Assembly (NCBI GenBank): GCA_012064415.1
Contig: SSNU01000174.1
Coordinates: 56,018 to 120,017, forward strand
From: Gyrodactylus bullatarudis
Taxonomy: Eukaryota; Platyhelminthes; Monogenea; Gyrodactylidea; Gyrodactylidae
Length of the DNA: 64,000 bases
Direction: 5' to 3'
Shown: one piece after another, positions 45,561 through 58,271 of the stretch
Layout of the letters: each line of letters begins with the position of its first letter
Position numbering within the stretch: the first letter of the stretch is position 1
Program-made: the position numbers and the translations under genes
Notes under the pieces: model-generated
Told to the model about the DNA's origin: nothing
What the model saw: the letters and a program-made list of their open reading frames with translations, nothing else
The model's database searches: none

Positions 45561-48500
45561 GTGAACTAGATTTTGGTCATTGCGTAGAAATATGCTATAG
45601 GATATTTTAAGAAACAATGCCAACCTTGAATGAGATAGCGTATAATTCTCTTGATTTATATTCTTTAGGTGTTGACGAGGGCTTCTCAGATATTCCATAA
45701 TAAAATGATTAAGAGTGTCATCAATACAAGAATATCATTCTTTGAGACAAACAACTCTGGACGAATATTGAATCGATTCACGAATGATGTTTCTCAAGTA
45801 GATGACAGTTTACCATACAATATTCATGATTGCATTCAAGTAAGTATTATTTAATTCTTAGAACCTTAACCTTGATCTTAAATCAGTTATGGCTCATATC
45901 AGATCTAAAATTGAGTAATTAAAATCTTTTCTTTATTCGCCACTTAACAAACCAGATGACAAACCCAATTACTCTTTTCACAATCAGAATAACCTACTAA
46001 TTTTATAAAATATTAATCAGATAAATGGTTAAATTTTTCTATGAACTAGATCTTATTATTGTCATATAATTAATTTCAAAATTTAAGAATTTATTTCTTT
46101 AAAAAAAATAGATCATAGCAATATAAAATTATACAATCATCTTGGCCATTTGCTTAATCATCACCAGATTTTTTACTTTTTGAAACCTAATTTACTTCTT
46201 TTGCAATTCGCTGCTACTTTTTTGTTGAAAAATCGATCAATTTAAACTCAATAACACAAAGCTGAATATTTATTTTTTGAAAATTATATTAGACGATTTC
46301 TGATTGGTCTACAATGTAGACTCTACATCTATTAGCTATGAATTCATTGGTCAATAAATTGTCAATGGGGAATGAATATTACCCATGTCCATTTATGGAT
46401 ATATAAGTAGGGATGTGTTACCCGAATCAATTTCATTGATCTATACTGCGTACAAGTGTACTGCATTTTTTCATTATTGAAAAAACCAACATGGGTTGAT
46501 TTCATTCATTGTCAGTCAATATCGATAAATAACACAGACTAGCAGAAAAAATTTATATTTAAAGTGAAAAATAAAAAAAAACTAATTTTTTTGAAAATTT
46601 AATTCAGATTTCAAAAAATAAAATACGATGAAAATGATTTATTTTTCCCTCTTTTATGGACAAAAAATCCAAGTTATTTAAAACTTTTCTTTTTAGTGTG
46701 TACTGATTTCATTGGATTTTATATGTTCCTCGGCCCTGGCAAGTTACTACCTACTCTTTATGTTGATACCAATAACTTTTATATTTTTGTACTATCGAAA
46801 ATTGTACCTCAACCTCACTAGACGACTCAAGAGGATAGATGCCCTGGGTAAGCTAAGCATTTTAACTGATAACGTTATTCTCATTTTCCACCTTTTTATC
46901 TTTTAGCTCTCAGTCCATTGCTAAGTCATCTAACAGTAACACTCAATGGACTAGCCTGTATAAGAGCCATGAACCTGATGAGCAAAAGAATGCGTCAACT
47001 TTACAAGCATCTCGACTACAACAGCCAACCTGCTTTCGTTTCAGCCTGTTGTGCTCGCTGGTTAGCAATCAGACTAGATTTTCTTGGATTACTTTTCAAC
47101 GTTGTCATTGTTGTTTGTGGAATCCTGATGGGAAAATACGGTAGTTTGTTCTACCATTCCTAATATAAATTATGATATTCTCTTTTTTAAGATCACTTAA
47201 ATCTTTGGTAAACTATTTAAAAATTTCATAGTGAAAATTCATTTTTTCGGAAAAAAATTTTCTGACCTTGAATAATTATAATTAATTAATATAAAGCAAC
47301 TCTCATATCAAAAGTGGTCAATTTTTACCTAGAATTAGTGCCAAAATATTTTATAGTTAGTTATCTACGATTCCAAAACCTCCTGATAAACCAAAATGAT
47401 ATCCACCTTGGTGATGAAAGACTGATGATTTTTATATATTTTGTATATTCTTTACATCTTGTCTTATGAACAAGCTATCATGAGATGATTCAATCAAATA
47501 AATAATTTTGATTTTTTAATGTCTAAACAATTGTAAGCATATTAAAGTGTTGCCTCATCAACCATATGAAATAAAAATTTCAATAGACTTTCGAAAGTAC
47601 AAAATCTTGTGAATTACGCAATATGAATGGAGTTTTCCTCTATGCTTTTTGCTGAAATTACTTCTAATAGATATTAATATTTTTGTAACAATGAGTTATT
47701 ATTATTGATCGAAAAAAACAGTCAAAGTACTTCCAAAATATCAAATATATCTGGATAATCGGAAAATTATTCCAAGTCACAAAGGAATTTTTTTCATGAT
47801 TTGAATTTGATCTTTAGTCGGATCAAAATTCGGCAATCTCTTAAACATAAGCTGATAGTGTTTAGGCGATTGCAAATATGAATTCAGGATCTAAGGAAAT
47901 TGGTCTTGATTAAAACGTTCTAAAAAATCAAAAATTCAAACAAATTTCAGATTAATTAAAGGGCTAAGAAATTAATAATGTATCGCCTATCGAATTAGTG
48001 GTACATCTGAAACTATGACTCAATATAAAGAGATGATTAGGGTTAGTTTTTCGTAACGGGAAATATACATTTAAATTAGAGACCAATTTCTGTATATGCT
48101 GCTATTAATCTACCTGTTAATCTGTAGTCTCAAGATTCTCCACTGATAACAGGTTTAACAGACAATCAGATAAAGATTCCCTAAATTCTCGAATATGTAA
48201 TTTGTTTTTTGGTATTATGAACTGCATTTTCAATAGAATGTGCCAGTTTTCCGTCTCAACTTTGTAGATCTTTTGTCTTTTGATTCGTGTATGACATAAA
48301 ACAATTTATATTACAGGCTATCCTCGGTAGAATCTTAGCTTAAATTGAGATCAACGAGTTGATATTAAACGTCTTGTAAATGAAAATAAGATTTATAATC
48401 CACATATTTTTCACTATTCCAATATTTCTTATAGGTCTCGGTGCTGGTGACTTTGGGTTTGCTTTAATATTGGGAAGTTTTATCATTGGAATTCTACAGT

Positions 48501-49014
48501 GGGCCGTTCGTCAAATTTGTGAAGTAGAAAATCAGGTAACACACTATTTATAAACATGATGAATTTATTTATTTTAGATGGTCTCTGTGGAAAGAGTTCT
48601 TGAGTACACAAAATTAAAATCGGAAGAGGATACAAAGTATGGGTCGAATGAGTACGAAGTGGATTTCAAATGCATGTCAATGCCAGAGAAACCATTGGCC
48701 AATAAGAAAAGGTAAGTCACTCAAAATTTTAATTATTCCGACAGCAATGAAATAGCCATTACCAAATATAAACTCCTGTAAAATACGTATATAAGTTAGA
48801 TCGTATGGGTTTAATTTTGCTTTTGGACTCTTCAGGATATATTATTTCTATACAGCAAAAAGGGCTAATTAATTATCAAATAAAACAAACCTGAGGGATA
48901 TATCTATTGGGTATAACCTAGGTACCTAGAACGAAATAATTGTAGATAAACTTTGTAAGTATAGGTGTGCACTATTACATTAATTTGAAATATATCACGA
49001 AATTATCTTTCAAG

Positions 49015-49553
49015 ACATGAAAGTAAGCCTACATGGACCCAAAATTGGCCAACTGAAGGACGAATAGAATTTTCCAATGTTTGGATGCGTTACAGTCCAA
49101 CTTCAAACTATGCGCTATCCGGAGTCAATTTGACTATCAAGAGTGGGGACAAAGTTGGAATAGTGGGACCTGGTCAGTTGTATATTCAGATTGGTGGAAT
49201 TGGACCAGGGTTTCGTCATAATTGACGGCAAAGACTTGCACACACTGAACCTGAAGGATATCCGATCCAAGATATCAATAATCCCTCAAGATCCGATCGT
49301 CTTCTCAGGTACAATCAGATCCAACCTGGATTTGTCAGGTGCCTATTCAGACGAAAAGGTCTTACAAGCGCTAGAGGCTGTTGAACTGGGTGACTTGATT
49401 TCCTCGCACTCAGAGGGCCTGAACTATCCGATATCCGAGGAGGGTGCCAATCTCAGCATAGGCCAGCGTCAGTTGCTATCGCTGGCCAGAGCAAATCTTG
49501 AGAGGAAACAAAATCCTTGTCGTTGATGAGGCTACAGCAAATGTGGACCCAAT
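49015..49553 (+). pseudogene. ABCC copy 2 exon 12 with Walker A deletion
   Basis: Compared with copy 1 (30970-31533) the sequence runs identically through gttggaatagtggg, then lacks the 23-nt net segment coding GRTGAGKST and resumes at cctggtcagttg near 49170. Near 49492 it reads gagcaaatcttg where the other copies read gagcaatcttg, a one-base insertion. The two changes do not cancel (net -22). Signature and Walker B sequences are still readable in shifted frames. Confidence 0.85.
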
Positions 49554-52500
49554 GTAAGTTATGTTTAATCTATTCGCTAAATTACTATCGTATATGTGAA
49601 TTCCTCATTAAGTAGTGGGACTCAACCAAGCGTTTAGCAGAAATCTAAAATATTCATATTTTTCTAATTATTCCTTATCTAATTCAGTTAGCTTTATTTT
49701 GAAGGCTAAATATATGTTTAAGAGCAAAACATGTATATGAGAAAATTATAAATTTTATCTGCAATTGTTTCTTATTCTTCTTCCGGATAAAAAAGTTTAA
49801 TATTCAATCAAATCTGTATCACCAATAACATATTTTCTCAACTTTAAATTTCTATCGAGAATATGAATTCCTATTTGTGTAGTGGGTCTCAACCTAGCGT
49901 TAGTAGAAATCTTTTTTATTTATTATTTATATCTATTTCTGATTATTCTTAGAAAGAAGGACCTATCTAATTCAATAATATGGTTTTACACGTGCTCTCT
50001 AGATTACATGGAAAAGGCTGCCGAAATTTGACTTTCTAATACGTCTTAAATTCTTTCTTTATCATTGTAGACTTTGGTTATTAAAATAATCATTGGGTTT
50101 TAAGGAATTAGGTGTATCAAAAATAGTTCATTTCTTTCTAGTATGGCTCGTTCTAGCAAATTTGAAACTCTTGAGTTTAGTACAAAACAATTTCGAAAAA
50201 GACTAAATTTATTATCAAGTCGATCATCTTAGCGCTATTTTATATAAAGATTTTGGAAAATTTTTGGCAATATTCATAATAACTAGTAATTATTAATTAC
50301 AATTAATCATTATCATTATCATACGTCTACTGTAGAGCACAGCTTATCCTGAAAAAATGATCCAAATAAAAAGATTCACATAGTATCTGGTAATCAGAAA
50401 GCACTGGCAAATTGAATAATTTTGCTGTAAACTCTAGAAAATAATTTCTAATCCTAACGCGTAGATGATTTGAACTCTGCACAAGCAAAAAGTTCTTCAT
50501 ACATCTATTCAAGCATAATATATCAATGTACCTTGAAATCTAACTCTGTGTTCTGATCTAGATATATTCCGAGAGAGTTTTAGTTATTTTGAAATACATA
50601 TTCAAGCTCATCATTGGAGGCTCAATTTACCCCTGCATGTGAATAAATATATTAATAAGTAACACTTTGAAAGAGAGTCAGCGCGAATTTTGCGTTTTGG
50701 GAGAGTGAATGCCAGAGCCAATCAGATTCGAGTATATCTTATCACGTGTAAAATCCCTGGAATAGCTCAACTAGAATAAGTTACTTATCAGAACACACCT
50801 AGGATACATCAAATTTTCTACATTTACCTGCATCAAAATTATCAGGAAGAGAGTCAGTGTGTATTCCTTTGTTTCAAACTGATACTGAGTCTGTAAATTT
50901 TCATAATCATTGATACTGTAAGTACATACTGTACATGTCGTATTCTGGCAGGAAGCCTTTTTAAACAACGTAAACCTTTATACAATCATAACTAGCGATT
51001 TCCTATATTTATTTCAATAACCGAATTTTTGGCTATTTACAAAATATACCTGTATAGATAGTTTAATAAATCTGAAGTTTATTATTTTCCCACACTCTTT
51101 TAGCACTGATATGATTATCCAGAAGACAATCAGGAGAGAATTCCACGACTGCACAGTCATCACCATAGCCCATAGACTAAACACTGTCATGGATTCCGAC
51201 AAGATGGTGGTTATGGAAGCTGGCAAAGTGGCCGAATACCAACATCCATATGCCCTTCTTAAGAATGAGAGGGATCTGGAGAAGCTCAGGAAGATGGCTC
51301 TAGAGGATGTCACAAATGAAATCACAGGTTCCAGTCATCTGGCGAATCTTGTTCTGCAAACAGGGCCAGAGGAGTCAAAGCGACTCTGCAAAGTGTCAAA
51401 GAATGCTTTTTTGAACCTTAAAAATAACACTGAGTGAAAATATTTATCAGTAAAACTAACTTGTACTTTCATTTGATAAATTCATTTTCATTTAATCTTT
51501 CAGTTGTTCTTGTTAACAACCTTTAATAACACAATTTGAAACTCAAATTAAATTTTACATATCCATAGATCATAAGATTTTATATTTTCAACTCCTTTAA
51601 GGATCCACTGTGAGATATAAAAAGGTTATAGCATAAATTAACGAAATTGACATTTCCTATGGGAAAATTAATCCTAATCAACTTAATTTAAGTAATTATT
51701 TTTTAGTATCATCAGAAAGAGCGCGAAATTCTCTAAAAAAGGTACATTTGGTAATATTTTTTCATTGAGAGAGAGAAACGTTTGGATCTCTGATTTTAGT
51801 TGAGCTACGGTCATTTCCGTAAGAAAGAAGGTCACTTTATATACCTTTTTTAAGAAAAGATATAGCTCTGTCAAACCCTAACCCTACTCTCTGGGAAATG
51901 CTTCTGGTTCTAATTGATCCACTTAGAAGATATCATTTTTCTATGTATGATTTTCAAACCAGTGAAAAAGTCTAATAAGAACGGGTGAGAACCTGCCTTA
52001 CAATTCCTCTAAGAAATTAATATTTCTTCATATACAGATTATAATGGTAATATTTTATTTATTTATTAGAAGACCTACTTTTAAGTAAAAACATGTTAGA
52101 ATTAGAAGTTCTCATTTTAATTCAACTGTAGAGAGAAGAAATCAAATGTCAAAATTGATCCGTTAAAACAAATTAAATATTTCTTTATTATCTAATTGAA
52201 TAAAAAATTTAATTTTTAAAATTAATTGAATTCAAATTCAATTTCTTAATCGCTTATCACTCTCAGAATATTTTGATGAAAGCAGTTGAGAAGGCTCCTT
52301 ATGAGAAGGATAACTGTTTTATTTTCATATTTTTCAATTGGATCACTTCACTAGTTAACTTGTGTCAGGAGAAATCAGTAAAACATTCAGATTTGCCCCC
52401 TGTTCCAGAACATTTCAAGTCAGAATACCTAATTGGAAATTTAGAAAAGAACTGGTACCATGAATTAAAACAGAAGAGACATCCTAGTCTTTTCCGTGCT

Positions 52501-55500
52501 GTTTTCAAAACCCATAAGAAATCATTGTTGGCGATCACTTCATTCTGTGTTATTGATATGATTTCGTTCACTTCACGTCCGCTCATTATCAGCTTCATTC
52601 TAATAGAGTTTAGACAAATTCATGAGTATGAACATTTGAAGCGAGCTATCATCTTGTGTGTAACACTATTACTCACACTTCTTTCGAGCATATACCTTTT
52701 GAATGTTATATTTTGGATGTCTTCCTCATCTGGAGTTCAGCTACGAATCGCAGTTTCATCTATAATCTTTAAGAAGGTAATATAATTCATTATAAATACT
52801 CATTATCAATCACTAGAATATATTTAATATACTTGTATGAGAGATGTCAGATTTCTTGCGTCTAGTCCTTACTTTTGGCAATATTATTACTGTATTGGAC
52901 TCTCTTATGGAATTGGTTCTTGTTTGCCTAATCTCCAACATTACAAAGAAATTAGATAGTGATAGCATGTGACCCTTTAATCCTTTTAGAGCCAGAGAAT
53001 TTTTCCAAGGTACATGGCTAAGATTGAAAATACGCTGATAACGAATATGCAATTTTTTTAAAACCAACCTTTAGTTCAGGAGTTATTGGCTCAAAAAATG
53101 ATCATTTTTAGACCATGAAAATGGCTAATTTTTTTATTTAAAGAGATGAATTCGAAGTGATCACATTTTTGAATTCTACGGGTATGGTTTCTCGATAAAA
53201 GTTTCTTTATTTTTTCTCTTCAAAAAAAACCTTCTTTACATTTTCTTGGTTGTTTTCGTCTTATGTATTTGCTTATTTTAAGAAGTATTTTAACTTTAAA
53301 TTACTCGATTCTAGACTTATAGTAAAGGTTTGAGACCAGGCAAATATGAATTATCTGACTGTGATGACTGAAAATTTTATTTCTCAGCATCTCTTCGGAG
53401 ATAATACTGGACTACATTTATATAAAGTAACATTGGATATTATTCTGCCCTTCCATTTTTTGCTGCTCAAGAAGGGGACAAGTTCATAATCCTGTTTCCA
53501 GGCGGCTTTACTTCCTTTTCTTCTCCAGACTTAGGCCCTTTTTACACTCTAGGAATCCATCTATTACTAGCTGTCCACTATGCCTTTTCCGTTTTCGTCT
53601 AATTGAATAGTTCATTTTCTACGCTTAAATCGCATTAAATGCAAGTCGGTTTGGGTTTGGTCTTTTTTAAATTTTAATCTTTACCTTAACCCTCGCCCTG
53701 GAAATGTGACCTCTGCACTGGGACCCAGTTGTATAGATTATCTTATTGTCATTTCTAGGGTGAGGGTTAAAAACAACAATTTTTTATTCAAACCCTTACT
53801 TATTTCCTTATTAGACACTTACACTGAATCAAAAGTCAATCGGACAAACATCAACAGGCCAGATCATGAATCTATTCACAGCAGATTCGAAGAAGCTTGA
53901 ATTCACTTTTGTCTACCTCAACTATCTATGGATTGGATTAGCTCAATCAGTTATCGTTTTGATAATTCTCTACTTTTATTCTGGCTTCATCGGATTCCTA
54001 TCGATAGGATTCATGATAACCTCTACAATCTTTCTTATGGTAAACGGAAAAATATATGCCCATATCAAGTGAGTTAATTCTAATCTTACTGATCAGGTTT
54101 AAGATTGCTGCAGAGACTGATAAGAGAGTGAAAATTATCTCGAACATTATCAGCGGAATTAAGGCCATTAAAGTTTATTGTTGGGAAGATTTATTCACTG
54201 AACTTGTAAACGAAAGTAGATGGTATGTCAAAATTTTCAGAATTATTTCCGCAGGAATGAAATTAAAAAATTCTATTTGAGTCGATTATGTCAAAGCTTT
54301 CAATTTTCACAAGTTATGTATCAGCCAAAAATAGCCATGTTGCTCCTATTCGTCAGTGTCATGTACATTTTCGAGAAAGATCCACTGGTAGCACTCTCCT
54401 CAGATCAAGTCATCATTGTGTTTGGCTTGGTGAATTCTCTATTTTTAACCTTGACTGTTTTCATACCACCTGCAATCCAATTTCTTTTTGAAGCGAGCGT
54501 TACTCTGAAAAGAGTTCAAAACTTTTTGACTATACCAGAACTAGAAGATGAATCCCAGCCAGTTTTGCTGTCGAACGAGATCCCCCATCTTTGTCTTAGG
54601 GATGTGAATGCTAGTTGGATAACAACGGATGAATTCAGTTGTGAAGGAACGTTATTTGGTATAAATCTCGAGGTCACAAGACCAGAACTTGTCGCCATAA
54701 TCGGATCAGTTGGGTCAGGAAAGTCATCATTGGGCCAGCTGATAATGGGAGAACTTCCCTACTCCACGGGCACGGTGGAGAGGTCCAAATCCATATCGTA
54801 TTCAAGCCAACAGGCCTGGATTTATCCCGGATCTATCCGGGACAATATCCTCTGTGGGGCCGAACTGGATCGTGAGAGATACCTGGAAGTGCTGAAAGTG
54901 ACAACTCTCGAGACTGACTGCAACAGGATGCCGTCAGGAGATATGACGATGGTCGGTGATAGGGGAGTCAGCTTGAGCGGTGGCCAAAAGGCGAGAATAG
55001 GTCTTGCCAGGGCCATCTATGCCAAAAGCTCGATTGTCCTGCTCGACGATCCTCTGGCTGCGGTAGATGCCAAAGTGCTGAATCACATTTTTGAGAATTG
55101 CATCAGAAAGTTCTTATCAGATCGTATTGTACTGTTGATAACTAACCAATTGCACCTGATGAGCAAAATGGATCGAATCGTGCTCATGAAAAATGTGAGT
55201 GACAAAAATTTTGGTATTCTTAAACTTTTGACCGTTAGAATATCTCCAATTGAAATCTAATAAAATGAATCAGTATTAAATCTCTTGGTCTTTTCAAAGG
55301 GCTCGGTTAAAAATCAAGGAACATATCATGAAATGCTACGCTCTGGCGTCGATTTCAATACATTGACGATGATTTTCAATGAAGAAGAAAAGTCTCTGAG
55401 AGATTCCCAAGTTAGCCAAGTTGATCAGATACTTGAAAACATAGAAAATGTGCGACAATCCTACTCAGATTATGTCAACAGTGAAACTGATGAAAAACAG

Positions 55501-55690
55501 CCATTATTAGAGGACTTCAAATCAAACAAAGTTTGTCCATATTTGATAAATTTCCATTCTTATGAGAGACAGGCAAGGCATCTTTCAGTTCAAATTATTA
55601 TTGCTTGTGAAAGATTTGTTTTCTATTAAAGGAGCATTGTGAAAGAGAAAGGGTTAACAATTGAAATTTATATTTGTTTATTATTTTCAG

Positions 55691-56028
55691 AAAAATTCAG
55701 CTTTAAAAAGGAAAATATCAACAAAAAAAAAACCGGCTGTAAAAGAATTTGCTTTGGATAATTACAAAGAGGTAGAACAGCTAGAAGAGACGACTGGTGA
55801 GGGGTCACTCAAGTTGAGTATTTACTATAAATACTTTTCTACCGGTGCTGGATTCCTTGGCGTGGTCCTCATGATAATCCTATTCCTTTCCACAATTCTC
55901 CTGTATAAGCAGACGAGTTGAGAAAGACAATTTGGTTTCCAAACGACAAGGAATCAACCATGATTTATCTCAGTATGACAATCGGATTGATTATTTTGAG
56001 TACCATCAGATCCTTATTCTTTCTTAGT
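55691..56028 (+). pseudogene. ABCC copy 3 exon 6 with 82-nt deletion
   Basis: The exon is identical to copy 2 through ctcctgtat, then jumps to aagcagacgagttgagaaag, skipping what copy 2 has at 43438-43519 ([13 protein letters not shown] and following residues of the first TMD2 extracellular region). 82 is not divisible by three, so translation ends at a TGA at 55919-55921. No GT-AG borders mark the missing piece, so it is not an intron difference. Confidence 0.85.
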
Positions 56029-56796
56029 GTGAGTCTTATTATGGTCAGTTTCTTAACAGGAAAACAGACTAACAGAAAATTTTTTTGAAAGTCATTGTTA
56101 ACTTGATTTTGTCAAGCATTCTGCTCGGTTAGGCTAGATTTTTTATTGCTAAAACTCTTAAATTTTAAATATTTTTGTTTTTTTCGATAAAAACACGAGA
56201 AACTAAACTTTTATCAAAAATAATTATTGAGAGAGTTGATGTAATTGATCTTGATTTATATTTAAGGCTATTTCATTTTTGTTAGGTGTTGACGAGGGCT
56301 TCTCAAATATTTCATAATAAAATGATAAAGAGTGTCATAAATACAAGAATGTTATTCTTTGAGACAAACAACTCTGGACGAATATTGAATCGATTCACGA
56401 ATGATATTTCACAAGTTGATGACAGTTTACCATACAATATTCATGATTGCATCCAAGTAAGCTTAAAAATGACTTTTAATTCTTTTTGCATCAAGTCTAT
56501 CCTCATATCATTGGATTTTATATGTACTTCGGCTTTGGCCAGCTACTATCTGCTGTTTGTGCTGATCCCGATAATATTCACATTTTTCTACTATCGAAAA
56601 AAGTACGTCAATCTGACGAGACAACTCAGGAGAATTGAAACTGTTTGTAAGTAAACGATGTTGAGAACACCATGTTCTTAGGATGTCTCATCTCAATTTA
56701 GACATTTTGATTTACAAATTTCTCGTATTCAGTTATTCAACAATGAAATAAACATCTTTACCACGAATGAAAAGTGGATATTTTTTTTTAATACAG

Positions 56797-57266
56797 AACA
56801 AGACAAAGATCGTGGACTATGAACACAATTGTCTTCCTCATAAAACTCTGTTTGCAAAGAAGGTTATGCTGACCATATCTTGGACATTAAGAGGAGTTGT
56901 ACACTACGAGCTGTTGCCACAAGGCTCTAGTATCAATTCTCAAACTTATTGGCAGTTAATGGACCGCGCGGTTACTGCATATAGTCAAAATTCAGAAAGC
57001 AAAGAAATCTCGTTTTGCAACTGTATAATGCAAGATCTTATGTTTCCAGAGAGTCGGGAAAAAATATTTCTAAAATTAAAGTTTTAGAGCATACAGATTT
57101 ACCACCATCAGATTATCAGCATTTCATATCAAGAAGAATCTTTAGAAATGATGAGGATGTAAAAAGAGCTATTGAAGAGTACATCGGCTCAGAAAACAAT
57201 AGTTTCTGGGCCATAGGAATAAATAAACTACGAGAAAGATGGGAAAAACCCATCTATTTCTCTTGA
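56797..57266 (+). pseudogene. mariner (Tc1/mariner) transposase remnant, C-terminal half
   Basis: Reads KKVMLTISWTLRGVVHYELL and INSQTYWQLMD, then in the next frame YNARSYVS (family DNARPHVS, with the catalytic Asp changed to Tyr), LPPSDYQHF, EDVKRAIEEYI and GINKLRERWEK, ending TGA 57264-57266. At least one frameshift near 57010 and the lost catalytic Asp make it dead. No N-terminal half or TIRs were found. It lies in intron 8 of ABCC copy 3. Confidence 0.8.
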
Positions 57267-57399
57267 TATAGATCTATCATAAAATTTTTATTCAAATTGA
57301 GATGAAACATCCTAATAAACATAACTCAAAATATTTAACTGATAAGTAGCTCTATTCCCGATAATTTGAGACTTCTTGGGAACAAAATAAAATTTAAAT

Positions 57400-57700
57400 A
57401 CATCTTAAATTTCGAATTGGCCCGATTTTTTTGAAATTTTCTAATGATTCAAAGGTGTGACATGGATCAAACGTCATATTTCAGGATCAGCGATAAGGAA
57501 TACAAAAATTACAGATAAGAGTTTGAAAATATGGAAAAATAGGGCGAATTCGAAATTTAAAATGTCTCCAAATATTTCCTTTTTTTTCTCAAATCGGTGT
57601 AAATGTCTATTCATTTTGTTATTAAGATTGCCACACCTTGATAAGAATATTTTAGTATTTGTAAAAATCACAGATCCCCAAAATTATCGAGAATAGCTGT
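57400..57700. repeat. half copy of the foldback family
   Basis: Contains ggatcaaacgtcatatttca with ggatcagcgataagg, and ends tcgagaatagctgtt, matching the right arms of 11628-12352 and 18738-19260. Non-coding. Confidence 0.5.
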
Positions 57701-57814
57701 TGAACATTAATTCTCAAGACCTAAAACAACATATATTCAAACCCTTGGCCTTAAATTAAGACATTTTAAGAAAAATCTATAATTTATTTTTTAAAATATG
57801 ACCTATGACTCATT

Positions 57815-58271
57815 AGTAGGGCGACCAGAAAAAGGAAAATTCATAAAATCGAATGTTTCTTATAAGAAGCATCCCAAGAAGATAACTGCTAAAAGAGGAG
57901 ATCTCATTAAAAATCCAAAAAGTAGCTTTAACAACATAGTAAAGCAAAAAAGGTATATTCATAAAATCGAATGTCTCTCACAAGCAGTGACTTTAAAAAA
58001 TTAATCAATTCAAGTGAATACAATGAGAATGAGATGTTGAGTTGGATAAGCCATTTCTATTGGCTGTTTACCGAGTCCCCCATAAAATTAGATTCAGACA
58101 ATGAAAATTTAACAAGATAAACAATGATAAAAGCTTTGCTCAATCCTTGAAAAAAAGACAGTTAAATCCTTTATAAAAAAGGCAAACTTAAAAAAAGGAC
58201 TGAATTTTTAATATTTTCAAAGTATGTATTATAGACTCACTCTCAAAAAAGGGCATTTTGGTCGCCCTACT
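57815..58271. repeat. small element with 13-bp inverted ends
   Basis: AGTAGGGCGACCA at 57815-57827 is repeated in inverse orientation (TGGTCGCCCTACT) ending at 58271. The interior is purine-rich with a short open frame but no recognisable domain. It may be a Tc1/mariner-class MITE; the flanks do not show a clear duplication. Confidence 0.4.

Larger units (their letters stand above)
39213..51437 (+). pseudogene. ABCC4: ABCC4-like transporter, copy 2 (NBD2 disrupted)
   Basis: Same 13-exon plan as copy 1: 39213-39713, 40360-40613, 40642-40767, 40794-41733, 41830-42003, 43228-43641, 45669-45839, 46697-46847, 46907-47140, 48435-48535, 48578-48711, 49015-49553, 51104-51437. All splice sites are usable; microintrons are 28 and 26 nt. 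TMD1, NBD1 and TMD2 are open and conserved. Exon 12 lacks 23 nt that encode the Walker A loop of NBD2 and has an extra A near 49492, so the frame is lost and ATP binding at NBD2 would be abolished. The linker (exon 5) is shorter than in copies 1 and 3. Either a young pseudogene, a truncated transporter, or an assembly error in a near-identical repeat. Intron 6 hosts a Merlin-like remnant and an inverted repeat. Confidence 0.85.

Noticed and set aside
56286..56654. Reading straight through the 39-nt intron of ABCC copy 3 as coding
   Set aside because: It is open and divisible by three, but copies 1 and 2 have introns at exactly this position, the borders are gtaagc...AG, and removal gives the conserved exon length of 151 nt.
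57798..58004. 68-codon Lys-rich frame after the mariner remnant
   Set aside because: It lies within a small inverted-end element and contains a repeated segment (attcataaaatcgaatgt); no domain recognised.
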